64,000 nt of DNA, from positions 78,955,299 through 79,019,298 of the forward strand of contig CM047815.1 in NCBI GenBank assembly GCA_026214975.1, given 5' to 3'. This DNA comes from Gentiana macrophylla (lineage: Eukaryota; Streptophyta; Magnoliopsida; Gentianales; Gentianaceae). The notes beneath the pieces were generated by a model. The model had not been told where the DNA came from. It worked only from the letters and a program-made list of their open reading frames with translations, and searched no databases. Below are positions 22,717-34,194 of this stretch, piece after piece; positions within the stretch are counted from its first letter, which is position 1; the number at the start of each line of letters is the position of its first letter. The translations under genes and the position numbers were made by a program.

Positions 22717-24875
22717 TGACGGACCTTTTCTAGGCTATACAGATCCTAACCGGCAGTGTACCGGGTCAAATTGTGGTGCTAGTATGATGAGTCAGGTGTC
22801 GAATCCTCAGGGAACTTGGTAATTTCTTTTACGTGTGGTCAAACACCAAAGAGCTGTTATTAACTCGATCTAAATCGCAATTTTATAACACAGATCACTA
22901 CTATTCTAGTTAACATAAAATAAATACGTAATTTAAAAGTTATTCTAATATAATATATATAGATATATAAATATATATAGATGTACATAAATTGCAAAAT
23001 ATATATATAGATATAAATATATAGTACCAATATATTAGACAAATAATTTTAGAGAATCACCAAAACTTATATAATTGGTTTATACGATCTTTTCGATTAA
23101 TTGAAATGTGTTCGATCTCTCCTTTTATTTTAGGTCCAATTGAGTAAGTGAAACGGTGCACTCTCTCGAGGTGAACAATTCCTTCTCACACGAAATGTAT
23201 GAAATTGTCATATGTCCATTGTCATCGACCCAAGGTCCACAATCATTACGGTAAACGAATTAATCAACAGTCCCGAGTACAAATCTACCTTTAGATAAAA
23301 GGAGTCATTCCGTTACATCAAGCGGTCAATTTTATTTTAAAGGCTCCGGTTGTCAAAGCCGGACGATTCAACTTTCCGGTTTAAGTTTCAATTAAACGAT
23401 GATTTAACATTATTACGATCTCGAGTACAAATTATAATAAAATTCATTTCTCCCAAAACAAATTTACCCCGGGTAGAAATCGGATTCCGTTATCACGTTG
23501 TTCACACGGCCAATTTTACCCTCCGGTTTTTCTATCTTTTATTTCATATCCTCGACTACGAGGCGTCAATTCATAATTAGATTATGAATTCCTCGGATCT
23601 ATTAAATATGTCAATACGAATACGATCAAAATAGAAAAGATTCAATTAACTCAATTTTAGTCATTTTAACTTAACAACATTTCTTTAACGAAAAGATCGA
23701 AATAAAACCGATTACATAGTTTTGGCCAGATTATATTTAGCCTAAAAACATTATAACAACGAAAAATACAAAAACAAACATAAATACTTAAGAAAAGTTA
23801 CGAATAATACGCAGAATGATTCGTAAATCGTATCTTCCGGACATTACAACTTCTTTAGCAAAACCGACTTCCGAGATTTTCTCGAGCATTACAACGATAC
23901 TAAAACTACATTATTACGGCGTAAGGCCTTATTTACAACTACTACTAAAAAATAAAAAAAGAAAAGAAAAGGAAAGAAAGAGAGGAGATATGTATATATA
24001 TATGAGATGTATATATATATTTGGTACATCGATTCTGTTTCTGCTGCTGCTCTTTATATAGGCAAATTGGCAAAGGCCGGACCGGTCCGGTATTAGGCCG
24101 GCTCGGTCCGGACTAATGATGACTCCCACCTTCTTGATTAACTCAGCATGTGCGTTGATATAATTATATTTATATATAATTATATATAACTTGTAAAATT
24201 CATATCTCGAGTTCTGGATCTCCAAAAATTGCAAACGAAATGCCAAAATTAAGATCTCGAGAAACTCTACAACTTTCATGAAGGACTCTTCTCCAGATAA
24301 CGCTTTCTTGATAACCTCGTGTTCCTCCGAAGCTTTTACGGGATTTTTATTAATCCAAATCGATTAGCCACTTGATCACTTTGTTTAAGTTGTAGACCTC
24401 CAATCTTCATAATTTAAATTGCATTGGAAAACTCTCGGAAAAATCTACAACTTTCGTGAAGAATACTTTTTCTCGAAAATATCATTTTGATGAGCCATTC
24501 GTTTGTCGAAGATATTTCTATTATTACTTATCCAGATTGGTTGGCCACTTATCCACTTATGCTATTCAATTGACCATTTAAACTTGTGGCACTCTTTAAA
24601 TCATTCCGGAGATATGATTAAACTTCAATATGTCGATTCTCGGGTCTTGGTTTATAAATCGCAATAAAATACCACAAATACCCACGTAAATCGACATTTA
24701 CACTCCGATTTACTAAAATCGGTACAAAATTACAACTTTTTATTACTATTATTACTAAATACTCTAAATTATAAAGATTAACATTTTATATCATAATTTC
24801 ATATATTTCATATAGAATTCGTTGATAAAACATAATAATATAACGTATTTTTAATCATATAAAAATAATACATCA
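22717..24875 (-). repeat. 5' LTR of the Athila-like element
   Basis: 2159 bp, partner of 8488-10645, with the same TG...CA ends. Minus-strand TATA box at plus-strand 24052-24060. Open frames seen here on either strand (for example 23929-24279) are LTR sequence with AT microsatellites and not genes. Confidence 0.93.
24052..24111 (-). promoter_or_regulatory. LTR promoter: CCGG module plus TATA box (5' LTR copy)
   Basis: Minus strand: CCGGACCGAGCCGG (24098-24111), 7-base spacer, CCGGACCGGTCCGG (24077-24090), 16 bases, TATATAAAG (24052-24060). This copy would drive the genomic RNA. Confidence 0.65.
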
Positions 24876-25200
24876 ATAGAAGACATCTAATACACGCTAG
24901 TCTAATCGTACTATTAATGTCTTGTTTAATGGCACATACGACTAGAGACATTTAAGTATCAAACTCATTAAAGTGATTCGAGATCTCATCAACCATAATC
25001 ACTATTATGATTTCTCTCTCACAGTTTGACACTAGGGACGTTATCATATATACAATCACAAATTGGTTCATATAGATAAACATAATATATAATAATATTA
25101 AAGTCATTTATCATATGTATAAACATAAAGAAATAGTAGAAATGATCCGATCCGGTCGGATCCGGTCCAACCCGATTGGGTTTAGGACACTATTTCAACA
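24876..25200 (-). repeat. 5' LTR of the copia-type element, segment 1 (U3 start)
   Basis: Begins on the minus strand TGTTGAAATAGTGTCC at 25200 and matches 25916-26230. It starts with the duplication ATAGA of the Athila insertion (24876-24880). Confidence 0.78.
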
Positions 25201-26230
25201 GGTTATCACTATAACCGTATTTTAATCCGGCTAGATGTTCTTATGTGTGTGACCCGATAGGCTTCGAATATGTTGGTGTAGGCACAAAGTGCAATTACTT
25301 AAAATGCCCTTCATACCTAACGATCATGGATAGCGTCTAGCAACACGTCCACGACCCTCAATCATCGGAAGAGTCAAATGCAATGACTACTACCTTTCAT
25401 GTGAAACGGTTACCGTGTAAATAGAATTCCATCGCTGTTACAACATTCATACGGTCGTACGTCGAGTGTCAATACATCAACGACCGTATCTTATAATCTG
25501 GATATCATGCTCCCTCGAAATAACTTATTTACTTCCACTTTGCAAAGATTCACGAGATTAAGACATTCCTTATAAGAAGGACCTTTCGAATATTTACTCA
25601 TGTTCATAGGATACGCGATTTCCGGATGAGCAACGTGAATCCTACGCATGCTTCAGTATCACAACCAATCACTACCGCATGATCACCCCATGGCTAAGGG
25701 AAACCTCAATAGTGTCAAAGTATGACAATCCACACCGTGATGTCATGAAGACTCTGGTCTGAGGATATTTACACAACCGCCACATAGTGCGACACTTAAT
25801 AATGTAAGTGGGTCAGTCTAACGTACGTATTCTCTAATACACGTCCACGTACATTCCAAGTGTCTCTACACTTTGATAGACGAGATCTATCCCTATCTTC
25901 AATAAGATAGAAGACATATAATACACGCTAGTCTAATCATACTATTAATGTCCTGTTTAATAGCATATACAACTAGAGACATTTAAGTATCAAACTCATT
26001 AAAATGATTCGAGATCTCATCAACCATAATCACTATTATGATTTCTCTTTCATAGTTTGACATTAGGGACATTATCATATATCCAATACCATAACTGGTT
26101 CGTTAAATAAACAAATATATAATAACAGAAAATCCATTTATCATATATATAAACAAAAAGAAATAATACAAATGATCCGACCCGGTCGGATCCGGTCCAA
26201 CCCGATTGGGTTTAGGACACTATTTCAACA
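25201..26230 (-). repeat. Truncated LTR of the same copia-type family
   Basis: First 1030 bases of the LTR family (minus strand, start at 26230), uninterrupted, and therefore the empty-site reference for the two insertions in the neighbouring copy. It stops at GGTTATCACTATAACC exactly where the second LTR starts (25200). The second element therefore either inserted into this LTR or recombined with it. Confidence 0.75.
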
Positions 26231-26285
26231 AAGGAAACCGACCTAAACTCTGAAAAGTCTATTAAAAAACTTCAAGAAGCCCTAG

Positions 26286-27492
26286 GATTCATCAATTTTG
26301 CGTTTTCGAGGTTTTCAGAAAAAGTTTGGGCTTCTTTCCCGAACACCCCTCCTGGGACAACACAACGGTCAACCTTTCTACACAGCTTGGTTTGACCGTT
26401 CTAAGTTTGTTTTGCAGGTCAGAGTGGTGTTCCATAATTAGTTTTAGGCTTAGATTCATCTTTCAAATGTAATATTTATCATCGTTTCTTGTTTAATTCG
26501 TAGCTTTGGTCTTGATTAGGTTAGTACTTCGTAGTATTCATATTAGATTTGTTGTCGCTTTGCATCCGCGTAGTTTTAGGAGTTAGTTATGTTCGGTTCG
26601 TAGTTTACTGCCTAAAAAAGGCAAGTTGGTCCTCTTATAAAAATACTTGTTTTTATTTCTTAATTTTATTTAAAGTAAACTATTTCCAAATTGATGCACG
26701 TAAGTTATTAGTTTAGGGTTATGTGTTGTATCTGCGTGTAATTGCTAAAGTATTATATATTAGTGTTGTACAAAGTATGTTAAAGTATTATGTAATTTCT
26801 GGAAATTACTATAATTCGTTTTGTATGCTTTTCCTTGGTAGGTGGAGATATGGTTTAGAAGTTTGGTGTTGGTTATAGATTTGGCTTTCTTATGTGATAA
26901 CTTAGGTGGTTAGAAAGATGTAAACAATGAACCTTATTTATGTTCTATTACTTGTTTTGTGAAGACGATTATTCATGGTTATGTATTAGATAATAAACAC
27001 GTTGTACCGTCTGAATACCTTAGAGGGTATCATCCATGTTTCACTTTATGGCCTCTTGGTGGGTTTTATCGTGGCTTTGTTCCCTTGAATACTCAGTTTT
27101 GTTTTGGCTATGTATGCGTCAAACACTAGCATTATGCATAGATTCTCGCTATCTCTGTTTCTAGTAAGCTTTGTTTGTCTCCCAAACAAGATACATGTAA
27201 ATTTGGATAAGAATGTTACGTAGGTAATTGGTTATACTAGAAGTAGGATCATGTTTTCTACATTTCAAAATTGTTTTCTTAAAGTATTTTGTTATATTAT
27301 GATTGTTTTAAATCTGCTTTTTTGAAGTTTGGAAAAAGATTCATGTAATGTCTTCCATCTTTACAAACATGAATATCTCTTTTTGATTTTCTACTCTTAC
27401 TAAGCTTATGCATGAGCTTACTCCTTTATTTAAAATAAGATGATATGCAGATTCATGAAGAGTTTGATGACGAGTTTGGAGAGCAAACATAA
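26286..27492 (+). pseudogene. Possible 3' end of an unidentified host gene
   Basis: An open stretch 26286-26417 (44 codons, including GQHNGQPFYTAWFDRSKFV) ends at CAG with a GT donor; a candidate last exon 27451-27492 follows an acceptor TGATATGCAG and encodes IHEEFDDEFGEQT then TAA in the same phase. The 1033-bp T-rich stretch between them looks like an intron. A possible acceptor CCCTAG precedes 26286. The LTR at 26230 would have removed or displaced the upstream exons. The product is not recognised. A competing frame at 26231-26395 (including IKKLQEALGFINFAF) vaguely resembles an RT-RNase H connection, so retroelement origin is not excluded. Confidence 0.35.
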
Positions 27493-28127
27493 GAATGGAT
27501 TAATGGAGTTCTTTGTGTTTCAATAATTTCCTTTTTCATCAAGTTGAGTTGTAAAAGATGTTAGCAATTATTTATGATTATATTTTGACAGAAGTGATGT
27601 TCTGGTTATTGGTATTTTGGAAGATCTTGAGGGTCTGATCCCCAAGATTCTGCATGTTTCCTTTCTTCTGCTCTGTCATTAATACTCTGATATTACGTGT
27701 GGTTTACGTATGTTTTAGGGTTTTCTCTAAAAGTCACGTGTCAAATATCTTATTTCCGAATAATGATTCCATATCCGAAAACTAAACGTTACAATTTGAG
27801 TAAGAAAACTTTTCTCCTAAACCCCGAATAAGTGATGCCTTATTTTTGGTGAAGTGAGATTACGGTTTTAAGTGATCCAAACATCACTTATATGCCTTAG
27901 AATATTATATATTCTCTCCTAACAAAATGAATATTATATAGAGAGATTGAGGGGAAATGACAGAAAAGATTACAAAATGAATAAATATGACACACTCCTT
28001 TTTTTTAGTTGTAAATAGGACAAACAATTTCAGACGGATAAGAATACCCTTTTAAAAGGGACGCGCGCATGTCTTCAGTTTATTCCGCTTCCTTCAGGTT
28101 TGGTGTTGTTTGTTTTTTTTTTCAAAC
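27493..28127. other. Non-coding, possible 3' untranslated and intergenic region
   Basis: AT-rich, no ORF or repeat recognised. T-rich stretches at 27500-27545 are compatible with a 3' untranslated region of the preceding candidate gene. Confidence 0.4.
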
Positions 28128-28425
28128 ATCCGTAACTTTTGATTTATAACTCCGATCATCGAAATTTTTTCACCAAAATTCATATTTTTTTTGCTCTTTA
28201 ATTTGAGCCCAAATACGATACCCTTCCGACGTAAATTTTGAAAGCCGAAAAAATATTTGCATTAACCGGAGTGTTTTTCTTATAAACGACCGTAACTTTT
28301 GATTTAGAACACCGATCATCAAAATTGTTTCACCAAAGTTCATTTTTTTATATTCATTTTGAGACCTCATTTGATACCTTTTCGACGTAGTATTTTAAAG
28401 CCGAATTTGATCGCAACATTTACAC
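28128..28425. repeat. Two tandem units of about 155 bp
   Basis: Both units share CGTAACTTTTGATTTA, then CCGATCATC, TTTCACCAAA, TTGATAC/CGATACC and TTTTGAAAGCCGAA in the same order. This is a satellite-like duplication. Confidence 0.7.
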
Positions 28426-28439
28426 TAACACGGTATCGA

Positions 28440-28905
28440 TGAAATGATGACGATGTCGATCGTGAATGAAGATCGTGCTCATTTAAGGATTAATTCAAGT
28501 GACTACTTCAAGGCACACACATCTGCCCATATAAGGCTCATTTAAGGCTTAATTCAAAGGACACAATATCATATCTGGCTCATATAAGGCTAATATAAGG
28601 CATACAATATCAGTATCAGTAAACAATATCAGTAAACAGTATCGGGCTCATTTAAAAATTCAAGTATTACTTCAAGGCACACATATCTGGCTCATTTAAG
28701 GATTAATTCAAGGGACACAATATCATATCCGCTCATATAAGGCTCGTAGATAAGGCATACAATATCACTAACAATATCATATAAGGCACACAGTATCCGT
28801 AAACAGTATAAGGCACACAATATGAGTAACAATATCATATAAGACACACATTATCGAGAATACAAGACGCCTCATATAAGGCTCATTTAATCGCTCAATA
28901 CCAAG
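28440..28905. repeat. Degenerate minisatellite
   Basis: Irregular repetition of GGCTCATTTAAGG, TTAATTCAAG, GGCACACAATATCA and AGTAACAATATCATATAAGG. Unit length varies from about 20 to 70 bp. No coding potential. Confidence 0.7.
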
Positions 28906-29381
28906 TACAAAGTCAACTCAATGAAACTACTCATTAATCTGCTTAGAATACATGATACCACCATAAGCTCAGCCCCAAACACTTACCTATTTGTCATCTA
29001 ACTGTATTCTAATTTTTTCCATGATCGGAATGTTCCATGTTTCCAACATTTGGCTTTCTTCCATCCTTTTGAAATTGCCGCCCTATGTCTTTTTGCATCA
29101 AAGTAGTATTGTGGTTGCAATTGTCGCCTGTAATTGTTTTTTTATTCTTCTTATTCAAAGACTTTTGATTCCTTGAAATTCTGTATTCCTTATTTTTTTT
29201 CCAACTAATAACTTGACTTGGTACCATGCTATTGCTATAATATCCGAGAGCGGTAACATTCATCCAAACATCTGACCGGCAATCAATCTCTATCAGATAG
29301 ATTCAACTCAATAAGTGATCATCATCATTATAAAGAAGATAATTTTCTGAGCAATGAAATGAAGACAAATTAAGAAGAAAT
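28906..29381. other. Unassigned sequence left of the solo LTR
   Basis: No recognised feature. A minus-strand frame at 29009-29263 is hydrophilic (Lys/Asn-rich) with no family resemblance. Confidence 0.3.
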
Positions 29382-31183
29382 TGTTAGGTGTAGTGCCCGA
29401 AAGACAATTTCTGTAATTGTTTTTGACAGGATTTATAATTCATCTTAATATTTGCATTTATGCATATATTAATACACTACTGAAAACCCTAAGTATATCG
29501 GTATGTAATCACATAACTCAAAGGTATGGCATGCACACGAGGATTGAGTTAGTGATGATATGCTTAAAACTATTTAGTCCGTGGTGAATTTAATCGTAGT
29601 ATGGGTCTCATGATTAATATACCAATAATGTGCCTGTAACACTTAACGGTGTGACCGCCTTATCCGGACCGTCGGTATAGGGTACCTAGTAGGGCATTTA
29701 TATATGATGTCTATCATATAGGACTTGACCGATTTGATTTGAATTCTCGATATAATTCCGTGATCGAGAAATCTTATCGAATCACAAGATGATCATATAT
29801 GGATTAATCTCAACTCGATGTGATCACGCCTAATGCTTGGTTCAAAGTAGGGTTTGATGTGTTAGTTAAGGATCACTTGGATACATGTGATCTGAACACT
29901 TCTCGTTGGCTCTCTTCTGGAATGAGTGAGTAGTCTGTGACTTCACAGATATGGAATCCATTCCTTCCTACGGGAAGTCGACAGACAGTTCCCTTATTTG
30001 TAGAAACTGATAGATGGGCCCAGTTCATGTTATATTAGTTATGAACTAATTGATCACTAGGGGGTTAATGGTAAATAAGGATAAGATGTTTTGAGAAGGG
30101 TTTACGGAAATATCCCGAATCAAAACGCAATAAATATGGAGGATTTATCCGTATGTAATTATTATATCAATGGACGCTTTTACTCAATGATTAGAGTGTA
30201 AGTATATATCTATAATCGATAGAGTTCAGTTTCGGGTTTATGGTGGCGTAATCCCGGAATTAATAGATTGAATAAGAATTGTTCTGTTCGATGAATAATT
30301 TTATTTAATTTATTGTAGAATTTCTTGCTTATAGGTCCATGGTCCCCGATACGCTTCCTAACATGCATATGTTTCTTGACGTTGGGCCTCAATAATAATT
30401 AAGTAGTTGGACTATTTAATTGATGTGCGAATAATTATTTAGTGGGCTAAATAATTAAATACATGAAAAAGACATTTTTTTGTAAACTCGGCCCATAATT
30501 GAGTATGGCGTGTGAAACCCTAATTTTAGGGTTGATAGGCGTGTTTTGTACATGTTGTAATTAGAGAGAAATTAGTTTTCTTGGATAATTACATGTCATG
30601 TGATTAATTGTTTATTTGTTAAATAATTAATTAAGGGAAATATATTAGATTGATCCTTAAATATTCTAGATTTATTCTAGATTATTCTAAGAGTATCTTT
30701 TATGGAAAAAGATTATTATAATTGATTTTGTATTAATTATTAAATCCTTGGAGAACAATGATTTCTCTCATATATAAAGAGAGTTCTCCTAAGCCTTTTC
30801 GATCAACACATAATGTGCATACATACACACAAAATAAGCTAAGGAATTCGGCCACAACTTAGGGTTTAGAGTTGGGAAAATCTTCGGATTTTCCGGGTAG
30901 CATATCAAGGAGGTCAAGCATCAAGGATCAACAGCCACCGGTTGTTGCTTGGAGATACACATCGGAAGATCGTGGCATCTCAAATTGGATCTCGACTTCA
31001 TCAATCTTTTGGATCTCGCTTTTGATTGGTAAGTAGATCTCACCTTCTTGTAGTAGATCTTAAATTATGTAGTTTAATTTTATATGATCGTGATCCTCTT
31101 GTTTATTCCGGTACAGAATCAGCGGATCTAGATCCGTCCGGCGATATTACATCCAATGTAAATATACGCATGCTTTCCTGACA
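29382..31183 (+). repeat. Solo-type LTR of the copia-type TGTTAGG family
   Basis: About 1.8 kb, starting TGTTAGGTGTAGTGCCCG and ending TTTCCTGACA. The same blocks occur in the LTRs at 44520-46331 and 58178-59681 and inverted in 5981-7816, for example the TATA region (TATATAAAGAGAGTTC, 30771-30786) and GGTCCATGGTCCCCGA near 30340. No primer binding site follows and no polypurine tract precedes, so it appears to be a solo LTR. The flanking 5-mers (GAAAT, ACTCT) do not match, so the right end is uncertain or the copy arose by recombination between elements. Confidence 0.7.
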
Positions 31184-32460
31184 ACTCTTACAACTAATCT
31201 GCTATCATTTTGTGCTATGGAAATGGTTTACCAAAATTGATGTACCGACGGCGACTCCTCCGCAAGGGAAACTGGCTGGTGCTCCGTTTTTAGAATCCTT
31301 CGTACTCGATTGACAGATTAAATTGATGTCAAATATGACTTTGATTTGAGGAAACAAATCAAATCTTCACAAATCTAACCTTAACAGATGATAAGATGAT
31401 CGGCAAAGAGAAGAATGACCACACAAGTTGAAATTCATGGAAGAATATGCTGAGAAATTGGACTTCCGGCGAAATATATAATCAAAAGATGACCCTGGTT
31501 CTTCATAAAATAGTCTTCTTATACTAAAAAGATTTAATCTTTCATCAGGATTTCTTGTTAATCTTGCTTTTATGATGTGGGTCTTTTGATTTTTAGTCCA
31601 ACGAAGCTCTGCTGCTGCTATTATTGGTCAATGAAAGAATATGCTGAAGTAATTGGGGAGAGCGCCGGAGAGCACATGAATGAAAGGAACGCTTAAGCTC
31701 ATATAGGGGTATATTCGTCCGGTGGAATTTATTTGTCATTAAAAATGGACTATAAACTAATTTTTCCTATTATATATCCCTTTCTACTCTTTATCATATA
31801 AAGATATTATCCTGCACATTTTCCTTTTATATAATTCGATTAAATAACATGTACACGGCCGATGGCGCCAAATTTCACCACCGATTAGAATGGCGTAATG
31901 GCATAACGATGTCTTCATGCTCAAACCCTTTTTGAGCTTGGAGGCGAAAATTTGTCTTCCAAAGATAGCTTTTCTTTTAATTATAGTTTTTTAATTTCAA
32001 TTGTAATAAAAAAATAATATATACACCATCTTTCCTAATTAAATACATTGTATTATTATATTATATGCCACTTAGTAGTCTTTCAAATTGTCGAGACCAA
32101 TTTCTCCGGAAAAAAAAAATAAAGAGAAATTGTCAAGACCAATCATCATTGTGAAAAAATCATTATTGACAAGAATGGGAACACCATTCATTACTTGGAA
32201 TCATGGATAATTTAGTCTTACTTTAAAAAGGTGCGTTTCTACTTTCTATTCGTTAAAAAAAGCATGTTCGTTTCTATAAGAATAATGATATGTACATTAC
32301 ACAAAAATGTAATGCATAAACCACTACAAACGCCAGACTCCATGTTAGACAAAAGAATGAATTGTAGAGAATGAATGATCACCATCAAGCTTCTATAAAT
32401 AAAACAAAAACTTTAAAAAGGTTCATTCAAAAAACAAAAACTCCCATCCAAAAAAAAAAA
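31184..32460. other. Unassigned intergenic sequence
   Basis: AT-rich without convincing ORFs. A short GC-richer stretch at 31225-31300 may be a gene fragment, but no protein is recognised. Confidence 0.3.
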
Positions 32461-32890
32461 AAAAAAAGCTTTTAAAAAGTAATCACTTTTATGAAATATC
32501 TGCCTATGTTTGTTTTCATTAAAGTTTTTTTGAAATTTTTTTATATCACTTCATCAATTATTTTTCACAATTATTTTTTTACAATTCTCTTATCAATCAT
32601 TTTCTCAACTACAAATAACAAATACCTAAAAAAATTAAATTATCTCTCACCATTATACTTTATCTACTTTATTACTTTTTTTTATTATTATTTTATTCAT
32701 TATACTACTTTATTTCAATTTTTCTCACCAATCATTTCTTTATCTACACAAATTTCAAATTTTTTTTTTAACTTTCTAATCATTACTTCAATCATTTTTA
32801 TTATATTTTATTAACCACTAACATATAAAACACCTCAAATAAACTCCAACCTAAAATAAACGGAACCTAAAACTTTCTTTTTGGATTATA
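32461..32890. repeat. AT-rich MITE-like sequence
   Basis: Strand-asymmetric pyrimidine/A sequence ending in AAATAAACGGAACCTAA (about 32855-32872). The inverse, TTAGGTTCCGTTTATTT, is a common start of plant hAT-like or MITE elements. No clear partner terminus was found on the left. The open frame 32491-32814 is low complexity. Confidence 0.3.
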
Positions 32891-33470
32891 AAAATTGGGA
32901 AATAATTATTCCCGACTGTCGGTTACATTGCTTTTACCTCTTCAACAAAATCGAGTCTTGGATGGATTTTAATTTTGCCCAACACTTTAGCGGCTGCCGG
33001 CTATGACAGTGATATGGATTGGAACCTCATCTTTAGAGAGACATTGACATGTGCTCGACATTTGCATAACAAACAAATTTTTAGTGAAAGTGGGGATTTA
33101 CCCCCGACTAGACCTTTGTTAGCAAATATTTTAGCTAGAACTAGATCTCTTGTAAATTATTTTTTGAGAAACTCATTTGTTACATCTTAGTTAGTTTCTG
33201 CATATTTCAAAAAAAGTTTCTGCATGTAATGTGCATTTTTATACGACTTTTTGAAATTATATAACAAAATATCCTTTTCCGGAACGATTTTTTCTTTTTT
33301 TTCCCTGAGGAAAACGAAGAGTTAGAAAGTAGGATAAAAAACAAATGAGTTTTTTTCATCGAAAAAAGATAAAATTAAAAAATAGTTGTACATGAAACGA
33401 AAGTAAATTGACAACAAAGCCCTTGGGGCATAGGAGGAAAGAGATGCTCTAAGCAAGACTTCAGAAGAGA
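32891..33470. other. Unassigned, with a gene-like fragment
   Basis: The plus-strand frame at 32975-33190 (AGYDSDMDWNLIFRETL) has protein-like composition but no start context or recognised family. It may be a transposon relic. Confidence 0.25.
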
Positions 33471-33479
33471 TGCTCTATT

Positions 33480-33765
33480 GTTGCTGTTTCTATATCTAAA
33501 ATAAAAATGGAAGGTTGAATCGATTAAAATATTTATTTGTTGGATAGATTTAGTTTATACTTGAAATAATAATGTGAATAGTGTTGTTTCATATATGTAA
33601 CAACACTATTCACCTTTCTATTTCTATTTTATGATAAATTTCATCCATTGTAGGCCATATTTCACCAGCTTTTTTTTTTTTATTTTTATTTTAGATATAA
33701 AACACCTAAAAGACACTCAGTAGTAGATATTCAATTGTTGTTTCTATATCTAAAATAAATATTTT
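33480..33765. repeat. Foldback MITE-like element upstream of the COL gene
   Basis: Perfect 15-bp arms GTGAATAGTGTTGTT (33574-33588) and its complement (33599-33613) enclose a 10-base loop. Further out, TATATCTAAAATAAAAAT occurs near 33491-33508 and inverted near 33682-33702, and again directly at 33743-33758. Nested inverted repeats with AT-rich arms fit a small foldback element. Confidence 0.5.
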
Positions 33766-34059
33766 AATGTTATAGATATATGATAAACGCTTTGCATGTG
33801 GAGTTTTTAATCAAATGTCAGATAATAGTAAATATGTATTATTTTATATTATTTTCATGATATAAAATAGGATAATTTTGCATGCAGTTACTCTGCCGGT
33901 CTAAGCCAAATCAGCCGAAAATAAAGGTGAAGATATTTCAATGGGTCCCCCACCTACACTTTAAAGACATCGTCATTAGATGTACGTCCATCGTTTTATT
34001 TATTTATTTTTTTTTCTTCTTTTCATAATTTTTTATTTGTTATTTTACATTTCCATCTT

Positions 34060-34194
34060 TACACAAACTGTCAGAGTTCGCTATCTCTTTCTCCATTCCT
34101 AGCTGCAAACTTCACACGAGTAACATAATCCAATCCAAACCACTTTCGATTGCGTACTTGTTCATCTACAATAAGCAGCAGCTGTGCCTTAGAA
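34060..34194 (+). promoter_or_regulatory. 5' untranslated/promoter-proximal region of the COL gene
   Basis: Pyrimidine-rich patch (CTATCTCTTTCTCCATTCC, 34080-34098), typical of plant core promoters and leaders, about 100 bases before the ATG. No convincing TATA box was found in the 150 bases upstream. The transcription start cannot be placed. Confidence 0.4.

Larger units (their letters stand above)
8488..24875 (-). mobile_element. Athila-like Ty3/gypsy retrotransposon
   Basis: A 16,388-bp element with LTRs of 2158 and 2159 bp, 5-bp duplications (ATAGA), a tRNA-Asp primer site and a purine-rich tract. Gene order on the minus strand is gag, protease, RT, RNase H, integrase, then two extra ORFs between pol and the 3' LTR. 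The great length, tRNA-Asp primer, ORFs in the envelope position, and protein signatures such as DLGASINLM and PPPVNLRTLRGFLGHAGFYRRFI all point to the Athila lineage. Every large coding region is broken by frameshifts or stops as written, including one inside the RT catalytic box. The LTRs remain very similar, so insertion is recent relative to the decay seen, or part of the damage is assembly error. Confidence 0.92.

Noticed and set aside
23929..24279. 116-codon minus-strand open frame in the 5' LTR
   Set aside because: Covers AT microsatellite and the TATA/CCGG region of the LTR; the partner LTR breaks the frame.
31220..31224. GAAAT as the right duplication of the solo LTR at 29382
   Set aside because: It would require the LTR to end in TG rather than CA; the family end TTTCCTGACA at 31183 fits better, so the match is probably chance.
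32491..32814. 107-codon hydrophobic plus-strand open frame
   Set aside because: Pure T/A-rich low-complexity sequence in a MITE-like region.
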